From JABCYV01 sp963696025 (lineage in GTDB: Bacteria > Acidobacteriota > Terriglobia > Terriglobales > Acidobacteriaceae): a DNA stretch of 64,000 nucleotides. Shown piece by piece: positions 34,029 through 42,336 of the stretch. Both the position numbers and the translations under genes were made by a program. Under the pieces are notes generated by a model that had not been told where the DNA came from, did not search any database, and saw only the letters and a program-made list of their open reading frames with translations. Location of the stretch: positions 1,135,919 through 1,199,918 of the forward strand of contig CAVOII010000014.1 in NCBI GenBank assembly GCA_963696025.1, in the 5' to 3' direction. Positions within the stretch are counted from its first letter, which is position 1, and every line of letters starts with the position of its first letter.

Positions 34029-34940
34029 ATGACAAAACTTGATGGGCCCCACAAAGAATCGACGAAGCCGCAAGATAGCGCGAACCATTTTTTGCAGTCA
34101 GGAAGGTATCGAGCTGCTCTGTTTGGCGCCGCCATAATGCTCACAGTCTTGCTGGGAATTTACGGATGCACCAAGGAGAGCAGCAAGCCTGCGGCAGCGC
34201 CAACAGCTCAGACCGTTGCCCCTCAGCCGCTCAATCCCGATCCACCCATCACAGCGTCGTCGACGCCAATCCAGCCGACAACACAGAAGCGGCGCGTGCA
34301 GAGACGGGATCCCCTCGCCACCTACAGCAATCCGACCTACGGAATCTTCTTGCGATATCCGAAGAATTACGTGCTGAGAGAAGGTGACCAAGCGCGCCTG
34401 ACTTGGCCCGATTCCGGACCCGTCCAAACCGATTTCATCAAACCAGGTGGAGTCACGCTGGCCGCCATCGAACGGCCTGGCGGCATCCATCGGAAGAAGG
34501 ACCTTACGAATGCTTTTGTCACCGTGAGCGTGAATTCGAGTTTGACTGACTCGGACTGCGTCAAATTCGCATCTCCGGACCCGAGCCTGCCCGGGATTGA
34601 TCCTCCGTCCAAAGTGAAGCTTGGCGTCCTCGAATTCAATGAAATGCAAGACCTGAACGGACAAGACGCGAAGCAAACCGACGCCCGGTACTATCACGTC
34701 TTCAAGAATGGGGTCTGCTATGAATTTGCCTTAGGTTTCGGCACGCTGTCCGATGACGCTGCAGGCAGAAAAACTCAGATCAATAGCCACGATGTTTTCC
34801 GTAAATTGGAAACAGTCCTCTCCACTGTACGCATAAACTGCGTCACCTTACCCGCATCCCAGATTCCAGCCGATTCTCGGAGCAATCCTGAGCACACTGC
34901 ACCCCCTCCAGTTCCACTCGCGAAATCGGAACAGATTTGA
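34029..34940 (+). CDS. Membrane-anchored or lipoprotein-like hypothetical protein
   Basis: I choose ATG 34029 because a strong Shine-Dalgarno (GGAGGAAG) precedes it; the earlier frame is not protein-like. The 303-residue product has a single hydrophobic segment near residues 31-48 (AALFGAAIMLTVLLGIYG) ending in Cys, a weak lipobox. A Pro/Gln/Ala-rich linker follows, then a domain with YGIFLRYPKNYVLREGDQAR and a conserved-looking cysteine pair. I do not recognise a family. Short Pro-rich ends and a periplasmic position are likely. Confidence 0.6.
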   Translation: MTKLDGPHKESTKPQDSANHFLQSGRYRAALFGAAIMLTVLLGIYGCTKESSKPAAAPTAQTVAPQPLNPDPPITASSTPIQPTTQKRRVQRRDPLATYSNPTYGIFLRYPKNYVLREGDQARLTWPDSGPVQTDFIKPGGVTLAAIERPGGIHRKKDLTNAFVTVSVNSSLTDSDCVKFASPDPSLPGIDPPSKVKLGVLEFNEMQDLNGQDAKQTDARYYHVFKNGVCYEFALGFGTLSDDAAGRKTQINSHDVFRKLETVLSTVRINCVTLPASQIPADSRSNPEHTAPPPVPLAKSEQI

Positions 34941-34959
34941 TAACCGCTTTCACGGTGCA

Positions 34960-34989
34960 GCGAAGCTCCGCAACAACGCGGGGCTTCGC
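34960..34989. terminator. Strong hairpin between convergent genes
   Basis: GCGAAGC(T)CCGC at 34960-34970 pairs with GCGG(G)GCTTCGC at 34978-34989 around AACAACG. The hairpin lies between the end of the hypothetical gene at 34940 and the smpB stop at 34997, so it can stop transcription from either side. There is no long T-run. Confidence 0.6.
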
Positions 34990-34996
34990 TATTGCT

Positions 34997-35527
34997 CTAA
35001 CTGCGTTTACGGGATCTGGCGACGGCTTCTCGTGCCTCTTTGTCGGCGGTGCGTCGACGTTCGGTTTCGCGCTTGTCCCAAAGCTGCTTGCCTTTGGCCA
35101 GAGCCAGCTCGACTTTCACCCGGCCATTCTTGAAGTACATCCGGGTGGGAATCAGAGTAAGTCCCTTCTGCTGGGTCTTGCCGATCAGTTTCCGTATTTC
35201 TTCTTTGTGTACCAACAGCTTACGAGTCCGTAATGGGGCATGGTTGAAGATGTTGCCGTGATCATACGGGCCGATATGGCAGTTGAGCAGCCAGAGTTCT
35301 CCATCTTTGATCAGGCCATATGCGTCTTTCAGGTTGGCGCGACCGCCCCGAACCGACTTTACCTCGGTCCCAGTTAAGGCGACTCCGGTCTCAAATTTTT
35401 CCAGCAAGAAGTAGTTGTGCGCAGCGATCCTATTAACAGCAGCGTCACGCTGACCGGCTGCAGTGGGATCGCGGCGTGCGTTCTTCTCCGGATTGGGCTT
35501 GGTTTGATAGGTTGGCTGCCGTGCCAT
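34997..35527 (-). CDS. smpB: SsrA-binding protein SmpB
   Basis: The 176-residue protein is the small tmRNA partner in trans-translation, rescuing stalled ribosomes. Typical parts are RIAAHNYFLLEKFETGVALT, GTEVKSVRGGRANLKDAYG, GPYDHGNIFNHAPLRTRKLL and the basic C-terminal tail (KRETERRRTADKEAREAVAR), which enters the ribosome's A site. An N-terminal extension of about 30 residues (QPTYQTKPNPEKNARRDPTA) is longer than in E. coli. The tmRNA gene is not seen in this window. Confidence 0.95.
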   Translation of the reverse strand: MARQPTYQTKPNPEKNARRDPTAAGQRDAAVNRIAAHNYFLLEKFETGVALTGTEVKSVRGGRANLKDAYGLIKDGELWLLNCHIGPYDHGNIFNHAPLRTRKLLVHKEEIRKLIGKTQQKGLTLIPTRMYFKNGRVKVELALAKGKQLWDKRETERRRTADKEAREAVARSRKRS

Positions 35528-35675
35528 GAGCCGTTATCTCAGGTCAGTTATCTCACATGAAGGTCGCAAGAGTCAGGTGCTGGGTGCTCGGTGCCGCGAG
35601 CACGCGGCGGGCTGGGATTAGTACCAACGAGTTTAACTGCAACCATAGCAGTAACTTCGGTAGGTTAGAAAGCGA

Positions 35676-35684
35676 TGCTATAAT
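35676..35684 (+). promoter_or_regulatory. Extended -10 promoter element upstream of the secretin gene
   Basis: TGCTATAAT, a perfect extended -10, lies about 85 bases before the secretin start (GTG 35769). The same extended -10 sequence precedes tRNA-Phe (45031-45039). A -35-like TTCGGT at 17 bases is weak. Confidence 0.5.
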
Positions 35685-35768
35685 CGCGCAGCTTATCCCA
35701 TTGTTTAGAAAGCGCCAACCTAGGGTCAGGGTTTACCTGCTTGGGAAAAGACTGCCTGCGAGGAACCA

Positions 35769-38093
35769 GTGATTAGAAGCGTGATTCGCCCGGCGGCGAT
35801 CGTTCTGCTTGTCGTGGCGGCAATTCTGCCGGTCGCTGCTGATAAGGCTAAGTCGTTGTACAACCAAGGCAAGGATGCCGAAGCTCGCCAGAACTACGAG
35901 AAAGCGTACGACTTGTACCGGCAGGCTTATGACCTCCAGCCCAAAGATTTACAGTACCGGGCCTCTTTTGAACGTTTGCGCTTCCTGGCCGGGGCTTCTC
36001 ACGTGCATCGCGGTCAGTTGCTCCGCGAAGCCGGCAAGTTGGATGAAGCACTGGTGGAATTTCAGAGGGCAGTGGAGATCGATTCTTCGAGCTTCATCGC
36101 TCAACAAGAACTCAAGCGCACTCAGAGGATGATCGAGGGAGCCAAGAATCCCGGACCGCGATCGGCAGGGACTACGCCGCCCGGGGCCATCCAGAAGCGG
36201 CTGGCGGAGGCGCAAGGGCCTGTGGAGCTTGCTGCCATCTCAAACGTTCCGATCACCCTTAAGCTCACAGAAGATACCAAGGTGATTTACGAGACCATCG
36301 GGAAACTGGCGGGGATCAATGTGTTATTCGACCCCGACTACACCTCGCGTCGCATAAAGATCGAGCTCAACGGTGTCACGCTGGAGGAGGCGTTGGCCAT
36401 CACTGCGCTTGAGTCGAAGACGTTCTGGCGGCCGGTGACGCCAAACACGATTTTTGTCGCCCAGGATAATCCTGCCAAGCGCAAGGACGTGGAGCAGAAC
36501 GTTATCAAGACTTTCTATCTGGCTAACCTTTCGCAGCCCACCGAAGTGCAGGATATCGTTAATGCCCTGCGGCAAATCCTGGAGATCACGCGCGTTCAGC
36601 CCCTGGTCTCGCAGGGGGCGCTGGTGGTGCGAGGCACGCCCGACCAGATCGCTTTGGCCACCAAGTTGGTGGGAGACCTTGATCGGTCCAAGCCGGAAGT
36701 GGTCGTGGACATCGCTATTATGCAGGTTAGCCGGGACAAGGCGCGCACCTATGGGATCAACCCGCCCACCAGCGCCACCGTGGCCTTGCAGCAAAATATC
36801 AATACGACGACTACCACCAGCGGCACTACAACAACTACCCCCAGCAGCACCACAGGTTCGAGTGGCGCAAACAGCATCAACTTGAACTCGCTGGCGAACC
36901 TGAACGCAACCGACTTCCAGGTCACCATAACACCAGCGACCCTCACTGCGCTGGCAATGGATAACAGCACCAAGCTCCTGCAGAATCCACAAATACGCGC
37001 CGTGGACGGGCAAAAAGCTTCGCTCAAGATCGGTGACCGGGTGCCGGTGGCGACGGGATCATTTCAACCTGGCATCGGCGGCGTAGGAATCAACCCGCTA
37101 GTGAACACGCAATTCCAGTATATCGATGTAGGTGTGAACATTGACATCACGCCCTTCGTGCACGCGGACCGGGAAATAGGTCTGAAAATCTCAATGGACA
37201 TTTCTTCGGTGACGAGCCAGTCCAATATCGGTGGAATCAGCCAGCCCGTAATTGGTCAGAGAAAGATCGAACACGAAATCCGCCTTAAAGAAGGCGAAGT
37301 AAACATTCTAGGTGGCATATTAGAAGATTCGCAGACCAAGACGTTGAGCGGCATTCCAGGGCTGTCGCAAATTCCTCTTCTGAAATATATCTTCTCGCAG
37401 ACCCAGACCGACCATATGGAAAACGAGATCGTATTCGCGCTTATTCCACACATTGTGCGCGCGCCTGAGATTAGTGAGCTGAGTCAGCGTGAAATTGCGA
37501 CCGGAACCGCGACTGCCATTGAGTTGCGCCGAGGCCGGCCGTCAACCCCGGCGCTGATTCCGGCGGCAGAAGGGCCAGGTTCGACGACGCCGGTACAGAC
37601 TCCGCCGGCAGCCCCACCGGTGCAGCCACCACCAACGCAGGCGCCCCCGCAATCCGCACCGCAAGCTGCGCCTTCTGGGGCGGCGAGTTTTGTTTTCGAT
37701 CCTGCCAACATTACGCAGCCAGCCGGATCCACCTTTGCGGTCAATGTGATGCTCACTGGCGGACAGAATGTTTACTCCGTGCCTTTACAGGTTAGCTATG
37801 ATCCCAAAGTTTTGCAGGTGGTGAATGTTTCCAACGGCGGTCTGCTCTCACAGGATGGCCAGGCCGTAGCTCTGGTGCACCGGGATGATGATGCCAGCGG
37901 CACATTGCAGATTACAGCAACGCGGCCGCCGGGCGCTCCGGGAATTTCCGGCCAGGGAGTCGTTGTGACCTTGACGTTTTTGGCGAAAGGAAAGGGACAG
38001 TCCACGCTGACGATTTCGAAAGGCGGCGTGCGCGACCCGGGCATGCAGGCGCTGCCAGTTGCGGGATCAGTCGCAAGCGTGACGGTGCAGTAG
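35769..38093 (+). CDS. Type II/IV secretin with N-terminal TPRs and C-terminal cohesin-like domain
   Basis: The 774-residue protein has a signal peptide (IRPAAIVLLVVAAILPVAA), TPR-like repeats (about 30-130; QNYEKAYDLYRQAYDLQPKD), an N0/N1 ring domain (about 150-300; KVIYETIGKLAGINVLFDPD), and a secretin channel domain to about 575 with RKIEHEIRLKEGEVNILGGI and SGIPGLSQIPLLKYIFSQ. A Pro/Gln-rich linker leads to a C-terminal cohesin-like domain (about 640-774; ADFDPANITQ-type fold with VPLQVSYDPKVLQVVNVSNG). The start is GTG 35769. Secretins form the outer-membrane gate; two pseudopilin genes follow. The cohesin-like end is an unusual fusion. Confidence 0.88.
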   Translation: MIRSVIRPAAIVLLVVAAILPVAADKAKSLYNQGKDAEARQNYEKAYDLYRQAYDLQPKDLQYRASFERLRFLAGASHVHRGQLLREAGKLDEALVEFQRAVEIDSSSFIAQQELKRTQRMIEGAKNPGPRSAGTTPPGAIQKRLAEAQGPVELAAISNVPITLKLTEDTKVIYETIGKLAGINVLFDPDYTSRRIKIELNGVTLEEALAITALESKTFWRPVTPNTIFVAQDNPAKRKDVEQNVIKTFYLANLSQPTEVQDIVNALRQILEITRVQPLVSQGALVVRGTPDQIALATKLVGDLDRSKPEVVVDIAIMQVSRDKARTYGINPPTSATVALQQNINTTTTTSGTTTTTPSSTTGSSGANSINLNSLANLNATDFQVTITPATLTALAMDNSTKLLQNPQIRAVDGQKASLKIGDRVPVATGSFQPGIGGVGINPLVNTQFQYIDVGVNIDITPFVHADREIGLKISMDISSVTSQSNIGGISQPVIGQRKIEHEIRLKEGEVNILGGILEDSQTKTLSGIPGLSQIPLLKYIFSQTQTDHMENEIVFALIPHIVRAPEISELSQREIATGTATAIELRRGRPSTPALIPAAEGPGSTTPVQTPPAAPPVQPPPTQAPPQSAPQAAPSGAASFVFDPANITQPAGSTFAVNVMLTGGQNVYSVPLQVSYDPKVLQVVNVSNGGLLSQDGQAVALVHRDDDASGTLQITATRPPGAPGISGQGVVVTLTFLAKGKGQSTLTISKGGVRDPGMQALPVAGSVASVTVQ

Positions 38094-38153
38094 GCGTGTG
38101 GTTTCCCCCTCTTGGTACTATAAAAGCGCGGAGCGGGCTCGTCTTGGAGGACG

Positions 38154-38687
38154 ATGCCCTGCAAGAGACAGGATTGTGGAGTTCCGACCCCTTCCGACGA
38201 TACTCATTCTATGAAGTCAACCGCTTCCACTCGCACCCAACAGACAAGGCTTCGGGGGTTCACGCTCATCGAGTTGATCGTAGCCACGGCGATCCTCGTG
38301 ATCCTGACCGGGCTGGCTATACCGCTGGTGCGGGTAAGTATCAAACGCGAGAGAGAGCACGAGTTACGCCACGACTTGTGGGAGATGCGCGACGCTATCG
38401 ACCGCTACAAAGATGCCGCTGACCGCAGCGCGTTCCGGACCAAAGTGGGTGCTGAGGGTTATCCGCCGGACCTGGAAACGCTGGTGAAGGGTGAGGACGT
38501 AGGCGGGAAAAAACTGCGGTTTCTGCGCAAGGTTCCGGTGGATCCAATGACTGGCACTACCGATTGGGGCATGCGATCCGCGCAGGACGATCCGGACTCC
38601 GACTCCTGGGGTGGCCAGGATGTTTTTGACGTGTTCACCAAATCGCAAGGCACGGCGCTGGATGGCACGAAGTACAAGGACTGGTAG
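38154..38687 (+). CDS. Type II secretion pseudopilin, GspG-like
   Basis: The 177-residue reading carries a type IV prepilin site, RLRG before FTLIELIVATAILVILTGLA, followed by the hydrophobic helix with Glu at +5. The C-terminal domain (EGYPPDLETLVKGEDVGGKK, KVPVDPMTGTTDWGMRSAQD) fits GspG/major pseudopilin, with the usual PxDP-type motif. Two starts are possible: ATG 38154, preceded by GGAGG, giving a 35-residue leader; or ATG 38211, giving a leader of 16 residues that is more typical. It lies 60 bases after the secretin and adjoins a second pseudopilin. Confidence 0.87.
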   Translation: MPCKRQDCGVPTPSDDTHSMKSTASTRTQQTRLRGFTLIELIVATAILVILTGLAIPLVRVSIKREREHELRHDLWEMRDAIDRYKDAADRSAFRTKVGAEGYPPDLETLVKGEDVGGKKLRFLRKVPVDPMTGTTDWGMRSAQDDPDSDSWGGQDVFDVFTKSQGTALDGTKYKDW

Positions 38688-39092
38688 ATGGCGAGACTCT
38701 GCCGCAAGCCGAGCCATGGTTTCACCTTGATTGAGCTGATGATCGTGATCAGCCTGATTGCGATACTGGTCGCAATCGCTGTACCCAACTATAACCAATC
38801 ACTCTTGCGTGCCAGGGAGTCAGTGCTGCGGCAGGACCTGTTCCAATTGCGCTCGCTGATCTCGCAGTACACTCTGGACAAACAAAAAGCTCCACAGTCG
38901 CTGGACGATCTCGTCCAGGCTGGTTACATCAAGCAAATCCCCAATGACCCCACGACCGGCAAACCTGATTGGACAGTAGACCAGGAAGAAAACACGATCA
39001 TGGATCCTAGCCAAACTGACACCGGAATCGACGACGTGCACAGTTCGTCGACCGGTATGGGGACCGACGGGACCGCGTACAATACCTGGTGA
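38688..39092 (+). CDS. Type II secretion pseudopilin, GspG-like (second copy)
   Basis: The 134-residue protein starts at ATG 38688, immediately after the stop of the previous pseudopilin. The prepilin leader is short (MARLCRKPSHG) and is followed by FTLIELMIVISLIAILVAIA with Glu at +5. The C-terminal part (LDDLVQAGYIKQIPNDPTTG) again shows the GspG-like proline-rich motif. The pair with the secretin suggests a type II-like secretion or pilus-like assembly, but the ATPase, inner-membrane platform and prepilin peptidase are not in this window. Confidence 0.87.
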   Translation: MARLCRKPSHGFTLIELMIVISLIAILVAIAVPNYNQSLLRARESVLRQDLFQLRSLISQYTLDKQKAPQSLDDLVQAGYIKQIPNDPTTGKPDWTVDQEENTIMDPSQTDTGIDDVHSSSTGMGTDGTAYNTW

Positions 39093-39182
39093 ACCGCTCT
39101 CAGCGATCAGCCGTCGGCATCCAGCTTTTCCCAGACTTAACAACCGTTTGAACAGTTCTTCTCAAAGCACTAACATTTAGCC

Positions 39183-40862
39183 ATGCCGGTCGAAACCGAA
39201 ATTTCTCCCACTACTTACACACCGATTCGCGCGCCCCGCGGGACTACGATCTCTTGCAAAAGCTGGCAGCAGGAAGCCGCTATGCGCATGCTGATGAACA
39301 ATCTCGACGAGGAAGTAGCCGAGCGGCCGCAAGATCTCGTGGTGTATGGCGGCACCGGTAGAGCGGCGCGCAGTTGGGAGGCGTATCACGTCATCGTCGC
39401 CTCCTTGAAAAACCTCGAGAACGACGAAACTCTACTGGTCCAATCCGGCAAGCCGGTGGGTGTGTTCAAAACTCACGAGTATGCGCCGCGTGTGCTGATC
39501 GCCAACTCCAATCTCGTCGGGCACTGGTCGAACTGGGAGAAGTTCAACGAGCTGGAACGCGCCGGATTGATGATGTATGGCCAGATGACTGCGGGCTCGT
39601 GGATTTACATCGGGTCGCAGGGAATTGTTCAGGGAACCTTCGAAACCTTTTCCGCGGCGGGAGAAAAGCATTTCGGCAGCGATTTGGCTGGAAAGCTCAT
39701 CGTCAGCGGCGGCATGGGCGGTATGGGCGGTGCTCAACCTTTGGCCGCGACCATGACCGGCGCGGCTTTCCTCGGAATTGATGTTGATCCCGAGCGTATC
39801 AAGAAGCGGCTCAAGGCCGGCTACTGCGACTTCATGGTCAACACCCTCGACGAGGCCTTACGCATCTTGAAGAACGCGGTGCGCAAGAAGGAAAATGTTT
39901 CCGTCGGCCTGGTGGGGAATTGCGCTGACATCATTCCCGAACTGGCCGAGCGCGGCGTTGTTCCGGATATCCTCACCGATCAGACTTCAGCGCACGATCC
40001 GCTGAACGGCTATGTGCCCAACGGAATGACGTTGGACGAAGGGCTAGCGTTGCGCAAGAGCGATCCAAAAACCTATCAGAAGCGCTCGCTCGACGCTATA
40101 GCCCGGCATGTCGAGGGCATGCTGCAGCTGCAAAAAATGGGCTCGGTCACGTTCGACTACGGCAACAACATCCGCACGTTTGCCTTCCAGCACGGAGTGA
40201 AAAATGCGTACGACTTCCCAGGTTTCGTGCCGGCCTATATCCGTCCGCTATTTTGCGAAGGACGCGGGCCATTTCGTTGGGTGGCGTTGTCGGGAGAAGC
40301 GTCAGATATTCACGTCACCGATGATTTGGTGCTGGAGCTATTTCCAGAGAACCGGATTCTACGCCGATGGATTGGTCTGGCGCGGAAGCGAATCAAGTTT
40401 CAAGGCCTGCCCGCAAGAATCTGCTGGCTCGGATATGGCGAGCGAGCGCAGTTTGGCATGGCGATGAACGGTCTGGTAAAGAAGGGCAAGATCAAAGCTC
40501 CCATCGTGATTGGGCGCGATCACCTGGATTGCGGCTCGGTGGCTTCGCCATTCCGAGAAACCGAGGGTATGAAAGACGGCAGCGACGCCGTGGCCGACTG
40601 GCCGCTGCTGAACGCATTGCTGAACACGGCTGCGGGTGCGTCCTGGGTTTCAATCCACAATGGTGGCGGCGTGGGCATCGGCTACTCGCTGCACTCGGGA
40701 CAGGTAATGGTAGCCGACGGCACTGAAATGATGGCCAAGCGTATCGAGCGTGTGTTGACCACCGATCCAGGAATGGGCATCATCCGTTACGTGGACGCGG
40801 GCTACGAAGACGCGCAGAATTTTGCAAAGAAGACAGGCGTGAAAATTCCGATGAATAAATAG
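39183..40862 (+). CDS. hutU: Urocanate hydratase (urocanase)
   Basis: The 559-residue protein converts urocanate to imidazolonepropionate using tightly bound NAD as electrophile. The NAD-binding Gly-rich loop SGGMGGMGGAQPLA is at about residues 176-188. N-terminal SWQQEAAMRMLMNNLDEEVA, RKSDP-type and TDQTSAHDPLNGYVPNGMT segments are diagnostic of urocanase, and GLPARICWLGYGER surrounds the catalytic region. Length is close to the family norm. hutI follows about 130 bases downstream on the same strand; hutH is far away. Confidence 0.95.
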   Translation: MPVETEISPTTYTPIRAPRGTTISCKSWQQEAAMRMLMNNLDEEVAERPQDLVVYGGTGRAARSWEAYHVIVASLKNLENDETLLVQSGKPVGVFKTHEYAPRVLIANSNLVGHWSNWEKFNELERAGLMMYGQMTAGSWIYIGSQGIVQGTFETFSAAGEKHFGSDLAGKLIVSGGMGGMGGAQPLAATMTGAAFLGIDVDPERIKKRLKAGYCDFMVNTLDEALRILKNAVRKKENVSVGLVGNCADIIPELAERGVVPDILTDQTSAHDPLNGYVPNGMTLDEGLALRKSDPKTYQKRSLDAIARHVEGMLQLQKMGSVTFDYGNNIRTFAFQHGVKNAYDFPGFVPAYIRPLFCEGRGPFRWVALSGEASDIHVTDDLVLELFPENRILRRWIGLARKRIKFQGLPARICWLGYGERAQFGMAMNGLVKKGKIKAPIVIGRDHLDCGSVASPFRETEGMKDGSDAVADWPLLNALLNTAAGASWVSIHNGGGVGIGYSLHSGQVMVADGTEMMAKRIERVLTTDPGMGIIRYVDAGYEDAQNFAKKTGVKIPMNK

Positions 40863-40877
40863 CGATAACAAAAAGGC

Positions 40878-40925
40878 TTGTGTGGGGACGGGTCTCCGAC
40901 CCGTCAATGCCGAGCGAGGCTCGGC
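40878..40925. repeat. Double-hairpin intergenic repeat, copy 2
   Basis: Between hutU and hutI, ACGGGT pairs with ACCCGT (40888-40904) and GCCGAG pairs with CTCGGC (40909-40925). It has the same two-hairpin layout and nearly the same second hairpin as the copy between metG and tatD (22905-22957). It may stabilise or terminate the hutU transcript. Confidence 0.65.
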
Positions 40926-40995
40926 GACGATCTCGCAGTCCTCCCATCTTCCGCCAGCTAAATCGATTAATTCCTGCTGATAGACTACTCACGAC

Positions 40996-42312
40996 GTGAA
41001 TTCCCCTAAAGCTAATGCGCCGTCTCAACCGTTGCTGTTGGTCGATATCGGCCAACTTGTGACGCTACGCTCTGATTCCGCCAGGCCGGGTCCCCGCCGA
41101 GGCCTCGACCTGGGCGAACTCTCCATCATTAAGGACGGCGCGGTGCTCTGTGTGGGTGGAAAGATAGTTTCCGTCTGCAAAACTAAAGACGCGCTGCGGG
41201 ATCCCTGGATCAGGCAGAATCGCAAGAAAGTTATCGAGATCGATTGTCAGGGGCAGGTAATCCTCCCTGGCTTTGTCGATTCCCACACCCATCCAGTGTT
41301 TATCGCCCCCCGGCTGGTGGACTTTGAGAAGCGAATTTCGGGCGCAACCTACGAGCAGATCGGGGAGGCGGGCGGTGGTATTCGATCCAGTGTCGAGATC
41401 GTCCGTGCCTCAAGCAAGAACCTGCTAGCTGAAAAAGTGCTGGCAGCATTGCGCGAAATGACGGAGCAGGGCACGACAACAGTCGAAGCAAAATCCGGCT
41501 ATGGATTGACGGTGGAGCCGGAGCTAAAGTCGCTCCAGGCCATCCGAGACGCCGCCACGCGATGGCCCGGAACGATAGTTGCCACCCTGCTGGGAGCGCA
41601 TGTCGTCCCGAACGAATTTCAAGGGCGCTCACCGGCTTATGTCGAGATCGTCTGTAAAGAGATGATTCCGCAAGCCGCCAAACGAAAACTAGCGCAATTT
41701 GTAGACGTCTTTGTCGAGCGCGGCGCCTTTTCCGCAGAAGACACCGAGAGAATTTTCCACGCGGCCGTGACACACGGCTTGGGCGTTCGGGCCCACGTTG
41801 GCCAGTTGAGCGAGACCTCCTTGCGTTCGCTTTTGCGCTTCAATCCTGCCTCCTTGGACCACATGGACCACGTGAGTGACAGCGACATTTCGCAACTTGC
41901 AAAGCAAGATACAGTGGCTACTCTGGTGCCGGGAGCGAATTATTTTTTAGGCTTGCGGGAGTTCCCACCGGCGCGGAAGCTGATTGATGCCGGAGTGGCA
42001 GTGGCATTGGCAACGGACTACAATCCCGGTTCGTCACCCACTTGCAGCGTGCCGTTTGTGCTCTCATTAGCGTGCACGCAAATGAAGATGTCGCCTGCAG
42101 AGACGATTTCAGCGGCCACTATCAACGGAGCATGGGCACTGCGGTTACAGCAGCGCAAGGGATCCATTCAGCCCGGCAAAGACGCGGACCTGGCGGTGTT
42201 CGAGACCGAAGATTATCGTGAGATTCCCTATTGGTTCGCATCTAACCGATGTGCGTTCACAGTTTTAAGCGGAGTCATGATTGCATCCGCTGGTTCTGGC
42301 GAGTTGGAATAG
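40996..42312 (+). CDS. hutI: Imidazolonepropionase
   Basis: The 438-residue amidohydrolase converts imidazolonepropionate to formiminoglutamate. The start is GTG 40996. The metal site HTHPVF (in LPGFVDSHTHPVFIAPR) is at about residues 95-100, with further segments GTTTVEAKSGYGLTVEPELK, LGAHVVPNEFQG and the C-terminal ATDYNPGSSPTCSVPFVLSL, all characteristic of HutI rather than other amidohydrolases. It ends at a hairpin that precedes the M1 aminopeptidase gene. Confidence 0.94.
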   Translation: MNSPKANAPSQPLLLVDIGQLVTLRSDSARPGPRRGLDLGELSIIKDGAVLCVGGKIVSVCKTKDALRDPWIRQNRKKVIEIDCQGQVILPGFVDSHTHPVFIAPRLVDFEKRISGATYEQIGEAGGGIRSSVEIVRASSKNLLAEKVLAALREMTEQGTTTVEAKSGYGLTVEPELKSLQAIRDAATRWPGTIVATLLGAHVVPNEFQGRSPAYVEIVCKEMIPQAAKRKLAQFVDVFVERGAFSAEDTERIFHAAVTHGLGVRAHVGQLSETSLRSLLRFNPASLDHMDHVSDSDISQLAKQDTVATLVPGANYFLGLREFPPARKLIDAGVAVALATDYNPGSSPTCSVPFVLSLACTQMKMSPAETISAATINGAWALRLQQRKGSIQPGKDADLAVFETEDYREIPYWFASNRCAFTVLSGVMIASAGSGELE

Positions 42313-42327
42313 CCCGCAGGGCGGGCT
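42311..42327. other. Hairpin at the hutI stop, upstream of the M1 aminopeptidase
   Basis: AGCCCGC and GCGGGCT form a perfect 7-bp stem with a 3-base loop, beginning within the hutI stop codon (42310-42312). The stem ends just before the Shine-Dalgarno (GGGGAGAGC) of the aminopeptidase start at 42337. It could attenuate translation or transcription between the two genes; this is inference. Confidence 0.45.
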
Positions 42328-42336
42328 GGGGAGAGC

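Noticed and set aside
36324..37013. 229-residue ORF opposite the secretin gene
   Set aside because: It lies wholly inside the secretin domain-coding region on the other strand and lacks any recognisable motif.
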